Shown here: piece by piece, positions 1 to 9,199 of the stretch
How the letters are laid out: each line of letters starts with the position of its first letter
Position numbering within the stretch: position 1 is the stretch's first letter
Origin: Phytomonas francai
Taxonomy: Eukaryota > Euglenozoa > Kinetoplastea > Trypanosomatida > Trypanosomatidae
Direction: 5' to 3'
DNA: 30,563 nucleotides
NCBI GenBank assembly: GCA_001766655.1
Contig: MJCC01000014.1
Span: 437,731-468,293 of the forward strand
Translations under genes and position numbers: made by a program
Notes under the pieces: model-generated
What the model was told of the DNA's origin: nothing
The model's database searches: none
What the model saw: only the letters and a program-made list of their open reading frames with translations

Positions 1-353
1 TTCCTTGTTCCTTAGTTCACGGATGTTCTTTTTTTTTTGTAGATGTTAGCACAAGCAAGGTAAATATTCATAAGAGCAACAACAAAAAAGAAAAAAGAAG
101 GAGGAAAAGTATAATTAACGTTCTTCACAGGGGAAAAGGTATAATAAATCCTTAACCATCAAATACTCAGGTAGAAGAGCTACCCCACTCGTCAGATCAT
201 CATGTAATCATTTTAATAGTTCAACCATTTCCTATGCATGTTCAATAGAAAACCAAACAGACAATAAGAAAAAGTAAAAACTCAAAACAAAATCAGATCG
301 TGCTCTCATTCTCCTTGAAGTCTTTGATTCCCTTTTGCTATTGGCGAGGCTGT
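1..353 (-). other. 3' UTR of eS1 and spacer toward the next gene beyond the left edge
   Basis: AT-rich, non-coding. Read on the minus strand, a pyrimidine-rich tract lies at about 77-110 and the first good AG after it is near 28-29. This would suit a trans-splice acceptor for the next gene of the unit, lying off the left edge. If so, the eS1 3' UTR would end between about 110 and 353. No gene is seen here. Confidence 0.5.
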
Positions 354-1130
354 TTAAGCGGTCGCGGCGGGTGCGGCGACCTCAGCGACCTCAACATCGC
401 GGGTATCGCCCTCGATTGAGGGGGGGATTTCACCGTGTGCGGCCAGCAGCGCCTGCGCGTCGAACTTGGGCGCGCGCACGACCTTCACCTTGCGGATGCG
501 CAGGTCGCGGATCGGGACGATGGGGTTGCAGCGCTTGCTCAGCTTGTCCGTGAGGGTGTTGTTGGTCAGCAGCATCACCGCCTGGTTAATGTTCACCTTG
601 GCGAGCCAGCGCACCGTCATCGTCGTGATGCGGTGGCGAACCCACTTCACCAAGCGCTGCTTGGCGTAGCAGTTGCGTGAGAGCTGGTTGGACTGCTTCT
701 TGGTGAAGGCCACCACGAACAGGCGCAGCGTGTAGCCGTCCGCCGTACGCGCGTCCACCACGGACTCCATCGTCGTGCACCACTTCCGCATGAGGCTGCT
801 CATGCGGTCGGTCGTCATCTCCATCGAGTGGAAGCGCGTCAGCAGGTTGCGGCCCTGCACCTCCTGCACAGCAAAGCGAATCTTGCGGTACGCGTCGTCC
901 ATGTTGTCCGTCTGGTTGATGTCCTTCAGGTTGACTTCGTAGACGCGGCCGCGCAGCGAGTCGGCGGCGATGCGGGTGCCCTGGGTCTTATTGCAGATGG
1001 TCTTGGCGAACTGGCGCGTGCTGAAGTTCGTGGGCGCCACGACGTCGTACCACTCCTTGCGTGCCATCGCCTCCTGCACCTTCCCGCGCTTACCGCGCTT
1101 GCCGAGGCGCTTGTTCTTGCCAGTAGCCAT
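354..1130 (-). CDS. RPS3A: 40S ribosomal protein eS1 (S3a)
   Basis: Structural protein of the small cytosolic ribosomal subunit (eS1/S3a family), located on the 40S platform near the mRNA exit. The 258 residues match the usual family length of about 260. Recognisable family blocks include [11 protein letters not shown] near residues 23-33, [20 protein letters not shown] near 43-62, [10 protein letters not shown] near 88-97 and [18 protein letters not shown] near 201-218. The N-terminus is basic and Lys/Gly/Arg-rich, and the C-terminus is Ala/Glu/Val-rich, as in trypanosomatid versions. The start is an ATG at 1128-1130, only 8 bases after a pyrimidine tract ending in AG, so the 5' UTR may be very short. 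The stop is TAA. It is GC-rich, unlike its flanks. Last complete gene of the unit in this window. Confidence 0.96.
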   Translation of the reverse strand: MATGKNKRLGKRGKRGKVQEAMARKEWYDVVAPTNFSTRQFAKTICNKTQGTRIAADSLRGRVYEVNLKDINQTDNMDDAYRKIRFAVQEVQGRNLLTRFHSMEMTTDRMSSLMRKWCTTMESVVDARTADGYTLRLFVVAFTKKQSNQLSRNCYAKQRLVKWVRHRITTMTVRWLAKVNINQAVMLLTNNTLTDKLSKRCNPIVPIRDLRIRKVKVVRAPKFDAQALLAAHGEIPPSIEGDTRDVEVAEVAAPAATA

Positions 1131-1593
1131 TCGTGTACCTGGGTGAAGAAAGATGAGTGCGATCTTTCATAATATAAAAGACAAAAACAAAGAGTGAATG
1201 AGAGGGAGGGGATATCGGAAGAGGGATATTTGATTTCAATACTGTGGTGGTGTATACAAGTAGCGCCTTGTAGATTTTTTTTTTGCCCAGATATAAGGTT
1301 GGAAAGCGAATGCATTTAGGAGAAATATGCTTAGGCTTGCGTTACGGGAACTATATGAATAACTAGTTCGCTTTGTCAACCTATTAATTAAAAATCCGTC
1401 TCTAGTCAAATTAAATCAAATGCATATATACAACCCTGTAGACGAAGGAAAGCTGCTGGTGTTTTTGACTTCTTGTATTAGTGCTTAGTTCAATTTGAAC
1501 CATGCGGTACACAAGGTTTCATCCACCAAATCCATCTTCCCCACGCACGTGTGTCACACCTTAACGCGTTATTTTTACTTTACAGCTTAACAT
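1131..1593 (-). other. Spacer between the WD-like gene and eS1
   Basis: AT-rich spacer of 463 bases holding the 3' UTR of the WD-like gene and the 5' region of eS1. Apart from the candidate acceptor near eS1, I see nothing coding on either strand. Confidence 0.6.
1139..1158 (-). promoter_or_regulatory. Candidate trans-splice acceptor for eS1
   Basis: On the minus strand a run of about 17 bases, nearly all pyrimidine, ends in AG at 1140-1139, 8 bases before the eS1 ATG. A second option is the AG at 1165-1164, which follows another pyrimidine-rich stretch at about 1172-1200. Inferred from pattern only. Confidence 0.45.
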
Positions 1594-3324
1594 TCATTGC
1601 GCGATGAACAGTTCGTTGTTCATGGATACCCCTACAGCCGCCACGCCGGCGTGGTTACACGAAGTCACCCAACCACCCTGCCAATTGGTTTCGCACGTCG
1701 TGGTGGTGTCGATCCGCGTCCGAAATGTGCCCTTCGACGAATCCACAGCGTCGTCCCCCTCCACAGTGTGACCACTAGCCAAATTGTTCTTCGAATACAG
1801 GGAAATGATGCGAACCTCAGCATCAATGCCGGCACACGCGACCGCCCGCCCACCCGCCAGCGACGCTACACTAGCAATTTCGTATTTGAGCACATTCATC
1901 GAGGTCCAAAGACGCGTAAACTTGCGGAAGTCATACACACACAAAGCACGGTCGATGCACAGCGCGACTTCAAAAGGGTTGACGGTGCCACAGGCATCCC
2001 TGATGGTGCCTGTGGCACTTGTCAGGCGGTTTGCCACTAGCGAGGGCGATGAAGACGAGTCCGCATTCGGGCCCCCGCGATTGCCCTCCTTCGAACCGTT
2101 GGGCATTGTTTGCGTGTGATGTAGATAATGAGCAGCATCCTCCATCTGCGCGGTGAGGGTCATGACTACGCCAGGACATCGCACATCAAACAGCGTGGCC
2201 AGACAGCCCTCCGTAAGCAGCACAGTATCCGCTAGGAGCGAATCCCCGCCCTGCCCGCTCGCACCCGCCCCGTGATTCGACAACCACGAGGCCCCACCGG
2301 GGACGAACATGCCCGTGGGGGCGTGCGTGGTGCCGTAGGTCCGCACCACCGCGCGCGCGACGGGGTCGACCACACGCAGATCCGAGAACCCCTCACGCGC
2401 GGTGAAGAGTCGGCGGGCCCCGCTGCCCGGGGAGGCCCAGGCGAGGCCCGTCCACCCGGCCGACCCGCGCGAGACCCCAAAAAGCGACCGCACCAGCCCG
2501 TCGCCGTCGTCCGGGGCGTAGGCCGGCGCGGCCAGGGCGGAGTCGGACGGGACGACTAACTCCCACGCCGTCTGGAGGGCGCCCACTTCGCCGCGGCGGA
2601 GGGGCGTGGACGAGGAGCCCCCCGCGCGGGGACGCTGGGGAAGACGTTCCCCGTTCGCGGCAAGGCCCACTGGTCGGGGCCGCTTTTGCCCAGGGGGCCC
2701 TGACGCCGTGAAAGTATCAGCCCCGTCTGCCTCGCTGGTACACCCTGACGAGGAGGCGAGCTCCGAGCACTGAAGGTGATAGATGTTCCCCAACTCATCG
2801 CTGACCAAAACTGACGGCATCATACCAGGGAACTCCGTCTTTTCGGAAGAAGTGTCATCATAAGCGTCAACGAGCATTGCCGCAATCCGGCGATCGGACG
2901 GAATCGCAACACTTAGAAAAGATTGAGAGCTCGCCGAGCACTTCTTAGAGAGCGCAGCTGGGTCTCCATCCTCGTCGCAGTCTGTAGGGTAGTACCAGGC
3001 AGCTTTCTTGCCAGTCTCCCCATCCACAGTGAGGAGACGTGCCAGAGCGTAGGCTGACAAGCGTGCTGGTGTTTCTTTTCCGTCGTGTCTCCCTTCCTCT
3101 CCTTCTGCGAGGCTTTCATTAGTGTTGGGAATATCCAATTCCGTCGCACCCCGATTGCCGTTACCGAGCAAACTAACTGTGGTGCCCATTTTCATCGTGG
3201 AATGGGAGGTTACCCACACGACATGAGGCCTGGAACTTCCTCGAACAGAAGTACGTTTTAGGCTAAGTTGTGTGTCGGACGAGGGTGGGAAGACATTTTG
3301 AATGACAGAAAAGTAATAATTCAT
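1594..3324 (-). CDS. Divergent WD-repeat (beta-propeller-like) protein
   Basis: 576-residue hypothetical protein. Strand-like segments that resemble WD/propeller blades recur: DLRVVDPVARAVV near 316-328, LFDVRCPGVVMTL near 375-387, LCVYDFRKFTRLW near 464-476 and AGIDAEVRIISLY near 497-509. Shorter possible blades lie near 105-190. No canonical run of WD dipeptides is seen, so the repeat count is uncertain. Ser/Gly-rich, probably disordered linkers separate the blades (about 195-260 and 395-425). There is no signal peptide or membrane span. The ATG at 3322-3324 is the first in frame; internal Met44 or Met46 are alternatives. The central third (about 2200-2700) is much more GC-rich than the ends. 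Propellers usually act as interaction scaffolds; the partner is unknown. Confidence 0.6.
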   Translation of the reverse strand: MNYYFSVIQNVFPPSSDTQLSLKRTSVRGSSRPHVVWVTSHSTMKMGTTVSLLGNGNRGATELDIPNTNESLAEGEEGRHDGKETPARLSAYALARLLTVDGETGKKAAWYYPTDCDEDGDPAALSKKCSASSQSFLSVAIPSDRRIAAMLVDAYDDTSSEKTEFPGMMPSVLVSDELGNIYHLQCSELASSSGCTSEADGADTFTASGPPGQKRPRPVGLAANGERLPQRPRAGGSSSTPLRRGEVGALQTAWELVVPSDSALAAPAYAPDDGDGLVRSLFGVSRGSAGWTGLAWASPGSGARRLFTAREGFSDLRVVDPVARAVVRTYGTTHAPTGMFVPGGASWLSNHGAGASGQGGDSLLADTVLLTEGCLATLFDVRCPGVVMTLTAQMEDAAHYLHHTQTMPNGSKEGNRGGPNADSSSSPSLVANRLTSATGTIRDACGTVNPFEVALCIDRALCVYDFRKFTRLWTSMNVLKYEIASVASLAGGRAVACAGIDAEVRIISLYSKNNLASGHTVEGDDAVDSSKGTFRTRIDTTTTCETNWQGGWVTSCNHAGVAAVGVSMNNELFIAQ

Positions 3325-4623
3325 ACCGATTTTCTCCTCTGCTTCGATTTTTTTCGTTTGATCTAAGAGCTATTTAATCCGGAAAAAATATTCGTTTTCG
3401 TGAAAAGACAGACACACTGCTGCAAAACAACAGCAGCCTACAAACCTCGGTCAGAATTCGGGGAGAAGGCTAATTAGTTAAAACAGCATGGTGATGAAAA
3501 GAAATCTTGGTGATCAATAGCGTTGAAAGTCATAAACATCTCTGGAACCTGAAGATATTTTTTTTTAGGGAGCTTTCAAGTATTTTGAGGGGAAGGGTTT
3601 TTATAAATTTAGCAATAAAACATAAAATACCAAATACATACTTCGCAATAACTAAAGATATATTGCATATGATTGCATGTTAAGCAGCCTGGGATGAGGA
3701 TACTTCGTTCCCACAGGCGTTTAAAATAAACGCACAAGAAAGTTGTGGGTTTTCCTCTTGGGGGAAAACAACAACATTTTTCGAAAATGTGAAGAGCGAT
3801 GGCAACTCACAGCTTGAAAGACCATTAATTGCAAATATTGTCTATTAGTATAAAACAAACATGCAACCGAACGGGAAAAAAAGTTTCCTGACCTTGCACT
3901 GTACTCCTTTGCGTTCCATAAGCAAATATAGACATAAAAGGGCATCTCAAACTTACCCACGATTCATCGGGCACTTAATATCCCACAAGTAGCAATATTA
4001 TACCCTTTTAGAATCAGATGTATTTTAAACCCTGTAGAATCAACCAATAAAATCAATTGGCCATTCAAACATGTACATGTTGCTATTTATGCGTATTGTA
4101 CATTCCTCCTATCCCCATTTTTTTCGTCTTTATGCATGATTTAATAGAGAAAATAGGGAGTATGGAAGCCAAGCTCATAATCATGTTAATGTGGAAAGGG
4201 GATGAGGGAGCGATCCTCTTGCTTCAGAAAGTTGAATACTTTGCTGAAGTAGGATAATCTTATTTTACGAATAGCAATAAAAAGGATATCCATAATAGCA
4301 TCCTGGAAAAAAGGTGTGTAACTCAAGTAAACATACATGTTAGGTAGGCCGATAAATTTGCTATTTATCATTGGATACACATATACATTTCTGCATGCCA
4401 TTCTTTTCCTTTTTTTTTCGCGTTGCCGAGACAACGAATTTCAGAAAATGCTAGCGAACAAAATATATCCGCATGTAAAAACGCCCGTAAGACATCCTCA
4501 CACCTCCTTTAACATGATGCTTTATCCCCTGTTTTGTATCCTGGCGTGTGTGTGTGTGTGTGTGTGTGTGTATGCGGGGGAGGGGGCGGCCTAATTTTCA
4601 GGTGGGCAGTCCCCATCCCTATG
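3325..4623 (-). other. Gene-free spacer (3' UTR of the RIIa-like gene plus 5' region of the WD-like gene)
   Basis: 1.3 kb, AT-rich, stops frequent in all frames, short A and T runs throughout. It contains a (GT)13 microsatellite near its right end. Nothing coding or RNA-like was recognised. Confidence 0.6.
4546..4571. repeat. (GT)13 microsatellite
   Basis: Thirteen uninterrupted GT units on the plus strand (CA on the transcript), followed by a G-rich patch. It lies about 50 bases past the stop codon of the RIIa-like gene, in its presumed 3' UTR. Confidence 0.95.
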
Positions 4624-5263
4624 CTAGGCCACCTTCGCTCTCCTCTCCTTTAGCCAGTGTAGGATGTACGCCATCGCGTTCTGGGGCCGCTCACGAAGCA
4701 GGTCGGCGCTTAATGTCTCGAAGAGCTGCGCGACCCCCGCTTCATGGAAGAACTCCCGGATCTCCCGTCCCCCCCCCTGGTCCGGCGCGGCGTCGTCATC
4801 GCTGTCCGTCCACGACCGCGTCCCGAGTCGCGCGGCCGCCGCGGAGGCGGGGGGGTCGCCGTGAGAAGGCCCCCCCCTTTCCTCCCCCTCTCCGTCTCCG
4901 TCTCCGTCTCCCTCCTCCCCTGCTCTCGGCACGCTCGAGGAGGCCGCGCTCGCCGGCGGGGGGCCCTCCGTGGGCCGCCTCCCCCCNCCCCCCCTCCCGC
5001 CGTGCCGCGCTGTGTCGCAGGGGGGGGAGGGACCAGCCGGGCCGGAGCCCGGGCGTCGCGGGCGCGTCTGTCCCAGGCGACGGCGGCGGGGGGGGGCCCG
5101 CGGCGTAGACGCCCTTGTTGACGACGACCTTCGCCGGCGTGGAGGCGGGGTCGCGGCCGTGGATGGGCGGGGGCATCGGCGACGGCGCTGTGACAGGGTG
5201 AGTTCCCGGGGATAGCGTTATCCCAGGCGTGGCGCAGGATGGGTGTGGGTTTTTTTGAAACAT
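4624..5263 (-). CDS. RIIa/DPY-30-like domain protein, apparently frameshifted at an ambiguous base
   Basis: The C-terminal piece (4624 to about 4980) ends in an amphipathic helix pair, REIREFFHEAG then LFETLSADLLRERPQNAMAY and an LKERR tail. This resembles the RIIa/DPY-30 dimerisation-docking domain found in PKA-regulatory-like and radial-spoke proteins. That frame has no ATG upstream. A second frame holds an ATG at 5263 and a Pro-rich stretch (PPPPPSPGT) running to an N at 4987 inside a poly-C run. Dropping one base at that run joins the two frames into about 212 residues, so I read this as one gene with a sequencing or assembly error rather than a pseudogene. The linker is acidic and Gly-rich (EGDGDGDGEGEE) and probably disordered. 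Flagellar anchoring is a family-based guess. Confidence 0.55.
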
Positions 5264-6007
5264 TAATGGTGATAATAAACTAGCGGAAACTATGGAAATA
5301 GGCAACGGTGGGGTTTGGTTTTATGGAAGTGTCGGGTGCCTGTATTTAGTAACTTATTTTGGGAAATGATGTCTATAGGTTTGCAAATAAATTCTGTATA
5401 TGAAAGGGCTCACAGCCACACCCACGCAGAAAAGAAGATAGCTATATTCAATGCTTTTATACTTTGAAGTATCCTTTATGTAATTCTTTTTGAACAAGAT
5501 ACCAGAAAAGCCCTCCGTATCAAAAAAACAACAACAAAAAAAGGCGTCGAAAAGATCAAAATCCGTTAAAAAACAGAATCCCTGCTCATGAAGCCGAACA
5601 ATATATTCTAATACATGTCATATCTTTATTGATTCTTTTCCTTCAATACAATTGTTTCGTGCAAGCTCAAGTGCTTCCTTCACCTTCAGCGGATGAACCT
5701 GAATATTTAAATAGTTTTCTACTGTAAATTATGCGCCACAAACATCAGCTGTATAATTGGTTAAAAATGTTAACATCCCCTTGTTACCATTTTGCTATTT
5801 TGAAAAAAAAACATTTTCTTTTTAAAATGCTACATTTTAAAACATATTTAAAAGCAGAATGAGAGTGTACTTCGATTAGTTGTCAACCTTCAAATCAAAT
5901 CTATGTCTACAATATCACTTATTGTTGTTCGCTTACCGAACGTCTTCTTACTCACGACTGTATATGCTTGTACACAAATTGTAAGGAGCTTATTTAGCAA
6001 GGCAGAT

Positions 6008-6077
6008 AAGGTGATGAGGGGGCGGGGAGTGGATGGGAGGGGAGGGGGGAAGGGGCTAGAGGAAAAAGAAAAGGGTT
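6008..6077 (-). promoter_or_regulatory. Long polypyrimidine tract on the transcript strand (G-rich on plus)
   Basis: On the minus strand about 70 bases are almost all C/T, with an AG inside. This could be a splice or polyadenylation signal, although the next ATG (5263) is 745 bases downstream. On the plus strand it has at least four runs of three or more G with short loops between 6018 and 6055, which fits the G-quadruplex pattern. Confidence 0.5.
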
Positions 6078-6338
6078 CTATGAAATGGATTACATAAGTG
6101 TAGGTTACTCCTTCCCTATTTCCGACTGCTGTGCGCCATTCAAAGCTCGGGACAAAACGTGTGGAAAACAATCGGAGGCACTCGAACAAAAGTGAAGCAT
6201 GCGTGTTCTATAATGTTAATATGTCTATATAATTAAGAAAATGGATTTACAGCAAATCATCAAAGATGGAGCAACGATATTAACATCCTTCCACCCTCCT
6301 GTGCTGCGAACATGCACCAAGAGTTATCCAAGAAGCAA

Positions 6339-6340
<2 letters not shown>

Positions 6341-6380
<40 letters not shown>
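6341..6380. repeat. (AT)20 microsatellite
   Basis: Twenty perfect AT units, ending 15 bases downstream of the TAA of the thioredoxin-like gene, so at the very beginning of its 3' UTR on the transcript. Confidence 0.97.
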
Positions 6381-6383
<3 letters not shown>

Positions 6384-6394
6384 CGAGGGGGTAT

Positions 6395-8212
6395 TTAAAA
6401 ATCTTCGTCAAAACTTAAACCGTTGCAGTGCTTCTCCAGGAAAATTTTCACGATGGGACGTTGCGAATTCTGAATGCGTCCGATCTCCGCATTAGAGAGA
6501 GCCTCTTTTGCGATAGCCTCAAATTGGGCGCTCTCCATCACCTCGTCGGCGCCACTGACGCGGATCCGATCGTCGTGCTCGAGAATGACGCGGTTATCGA
6601 GGACGACGAAGGTCGGGATCGTCTGGACGTCGAAGAACTCGAAGATTGGGGTGGCGAGGTCCATGTCCGCCTTCGCGAGGACGCGCACGCTCGCGGGGAG
6701 GTCCTCCGTGATGATCTCCGGCATCGCGCCGACGACGCGCATGCAGGGCGGGCACCAACTCGCGCCGAAGTAGAGAAGCGTGCGAGAGGCCGCGGCGGCC
6801 CCGCGCGCGCCCGCGGCGACCGTGCGGAAGAGGTGCGGCGTCGTGTAGACCGGCGTGTAGAGCGCGAGGGCGTGGACGGCGGCGAGGGCGTGGAGGGGCT
6901 TCACGACGACGGGGCCCGCGCGCGCGGGGTCCGCGCAGGGCGGCGCGTACTCGGCGGGGTCGCCGCGGCCCGCCCGCCAGAGGACCATCGCCGGGAGCAG
7001 AAAGGGCTCCGGCCCGTGCGCGGGGTCGCGGACGGCGTCGACGCGCAGAAGCCCGCCAAGCCGCCCCGCGAGGTGCTCGTCCGCGCGCAGGAGCTGGTCG
7101 GAGAGCGCCGCGCCGGAGAGGAGCGGGCCCGCGCTTAACGGCAGGCGCGCGTCGTCCGCGGGCGGCGTCCGCTGGCCGGGGGCCGGGGCCGACAGACGCG
7201 CGGGCGAAAACAGCTCCTCCTCCTCCTCTTCTTCGTCTTCGTCGTCTTCCGCGCCCTCCTTTTCCTTCGCTCCGTCCGTCTCCGCGGGATCGTGGCTCGG
7301 GCGGCGGGAGGTGTTGCTCGCGGCGGCCGCCGCGTACTCACGGGGCGGGAGTTTGGTGAGGTCGAGCGTGAAAATTCGGATGTGCGAAAGCTGCACCGTC
7401 TGCGCGCTCACGCATTCCGAGAGATTTTTGGCGCCGTTGTGCAGGAGAATCAGCACACTCTCGCCCTCCCGGAGCCGCAGCGAAGGGGTGAGCGATGCCG
7501 CATCGCCGCCGTCCAAATGTGGGGAGGGTGGGGGGGGGACGAGGGCGCTCCCATTCACTTTGGTGTACCGCGGCGGGGAAAGGGGCGTGCTTTCGACGAG
7601 CTCGGCCAGCTGCGCGATGCTGAAGAGCGTGGTGATGGCGCCTCGCGTACGCGGTGCGGCTACCCCGCGCAACAAATGCGCCTGGCGGGGTGGACGCGGT
7701 GGAAGTCTGGGCCTCAAAACTGCTGGGGGGTGATCAAATGCGCAGCGATCTATGGGGTGCGTTGTGGGGGTGGGTTCTGCATCAGGAAAGGGCATGACCG
7801 GTGTGTCCGGAGTTACGTCGGCGTCCGAAGAAACCCGTTCTTGGATGATCGACTCCCCCTCGGAGGAATCTGAAGACATCCCGTGGGGCAAAGCAAAGTT
7901 GCCTTCCTCCGCATTGTCTAGTGAGAGAAGGGGTGTTTTATCGACACTCAGATCAACAGCCACAGGACCTTCGTCATTCCTCGTGGGGTGCTCTTCAATA
8001 CATCCCACTGCCTCACCTCCAAAGAGGCACGTATCGAGTGCTTCGACGGAAGCCTTCCTCTGAGATAGAATCGGCTCAGGCCCTGCTTCCACCTCATACA
8101 CCATGTCGCTCTCCATATGATTACTGAAACCCATCGATTTGTCGTCTGCGCGGTGTCGCTTTCTAAGTCTGCTCGTGACCAATGTGTCGCCACAGACCTT
8201 TGGAGAAAACAT
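6395..8212 (-). CDS. Large protein with C-terminal thioredoxin-like domain (WCPPC)
   Basis: 605 residues. The last third is a thioredoxin fold: YFGASWCPPCMR with W486, C487 and C490, then IIxEDLPASVRVLAKADMD, and IPTFVVLD near 529-536 supplying the family's cis-proline. CPPC is the motif of tryparedoxins rather than the CGPC of classical thioredoxin. Both cysteines are present, so redox activity is plausible. Residues 1-200 are Ser/Pro/Glu-rich. A small predicted fold near 200-295 includes ESVLILLHNG, and an acidic run (EDDEDEEEEEEE) sits near 320-332. Typical tryparedoxins are about 145 residues, so this is a chimeric form. No signal peptide or membrane span is seen. The ATG at 8210-8212 is only 7 bases after a strong pyrimidine tract and AG. 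Residues about 240-490 are extremely GC-rich. Confidence 0.82.
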   Translation of the reverse strand: MFSPKVCGDTLVTSRLRKRHRADDKSMGFSNHMESDMVYEVEAGPEPILSQRKASVEALDTCLFGGEAVGCIEEHPTRNDEGPVAVDLSVDKTPLLSLDNAEEGNFALPHGMSSDSSEGESIIQERVSSDADVTPDTPVMPFPDAEPTPTTHPIDRCAFDHPPAVLRPRLPPRPPRQAHLLRGVAAPRTRGAITTLFSIAQLAELVESTPLSPPRYTKVNGSALVPPPPSPHLDGGDAASLTPSLRLREGESVLILLHNGAKNLSECVSAQTVQLSHIRIFTLDLTKLPPREYAAAAASNTSRRPSHDPAETDGAKEKEGAEDDEDEEEEEEELFSPARLSAPAPGQRTPPADDARLPLSAGPLLSGAALSDQLLRADEHLAGRLGGLLRVDAVRDPAHGPEPFLLPAMVLWRAGRGDPAEYAPPCADPARAGPVVVKPLHALAAVHALALYTPVYTTPHLFRTVAAGARGAAAASRTLLYFGASWCPPCMRVVGAMPEIITEDLPASVRVLAKADMDLATPIFEFFDVQTIPTFVVLDNRVILEHDDRIRVSGADEVMESAQFEAIAKEALSNAEIGRIQNSQRPIVKIFLEKHCNGLSFDEDF

Positions 8213-8219
8213 GGCTTGC

Positions 8220-8250
8220 CTGGAATGATTAGGAAGAAAGTAAAAAGAGG
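8220..8250 (-). promoter_or_regulatory. Candidate trans-splice acceptor for the thioredoxin-like gene
   Basis: On the minus strand about 28 bases dominated by C/T end in AG at 8221-8220, leaving a 7-base 5' UTR before the ATG. This is one of the clearest acceptor patterns in the window. Confidence 0.65.
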
Positions 8251-9173
8251 AATAGAGCGAACAGAACTAAAATGGCGGTTCCTTTTGAGGATTGCTCTTT
8301 ATGCAATAAATAAATAAAAACCTGCGCAACGAAGATGAATAGCGCTGAGTTGTGTCTTCGGATAAGACAGTTCCTACCTTCTTTCTTATTTCTCAGAAGC
8401 GTTACCAGGTAGTGAGACGAGAAACTCAAAAATGACAAGTTTGATTCTGAAAAGGTTCGTTATTTGATCGATAAGGACCAGATACCCGCACCTCTTATGT
8501 ATAATATTAAGTTTGAAGAACTTAACGGGGTAAAAAAAATCTATTAATATAGTTTATTTTGGAAGGTTAAAGGCGCTTAAATGTGTGAATGTACTTTCTA
8601 AAAATCTAAGCCAAGTGTCAGAATGAGAAAACTTCAACTCCTTGAAGTAAGATAAAGAGAGGGAAGACAGTATATTATTATGAATTTGAATTTCAAAAAA
8701 TCAAGACAAAAAAAACTCGCTGAAAGGGACTCATGAAAGAGATCTCTCACGGAGAAGTAGATTCCTTCGGTGTATTATTTTTTTAAACTCTTTACCTTTT
8801 GGTCCTCACAGCTACAAAAAAGGTCCTCCCCCCAAACGACGTTATGCTTGCTGCTTCTTAGTCCTTTAAATCATAAATATGCGTCCTTTATCACGAATAA
8901 GAGGTGGAAACCATCACCACGAATGAATCATTTTTACAGGATGGCAAATATTTTTCTAAGATAAAGGCAGAAGTCACAGAAATATGAAAAAATAATGAAA
9001 ATGGAGGTGCAAAGCTTCTTTGATAAGACCTTGAAAACACGAACATGTATAAACAGGGAAGGAGACTTTACGATTAGTTATCACTGTTCTCTTTATAGAT
9101 CATTTAAGCTAATAAGCAAAAACGTGATGACCTACATGTGCTTGTGTGTGCACAAACGTTTGTGAGAATGACA

Positions 9174-9199
9174 ATATATATATATATATATATATATAT
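9174..9199. repeat. (AT)13 microsatellite
   Basis: Thirteen perfect AT units inside the gene-free region downstream of DHH1. Confidence 0.95.

Larger units (their letters stand above)
5264..6394 (-). other. Gene-free spacer (3' UTR of the thioredoxin-like gene plus 5' region of the RIIa-like gene)
   Basis: 1.1 kb of AT-rich DNA with no credible coding region. It holds an (AT)20 run just after the thioredoxin-gene stop and a strongly strand-asymmetric G-rich/C-rich tract at about 6008-6077. Confidence 0.6.

Noticed and set aside
4624..5263. Calling the RIIa-like gene a pseudogene
   Set aside because: The only break coincides with an N in a homopolymer, so a sequencing or assembly error is more likely than genuine decay.
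6428..7873. Plus-strand open frames opposite the thioredoxin-like gene
   Set aside because: Arg/Gly-rich shadows; the opposite strand has the intact WCPPC domain and a splice acceptor.
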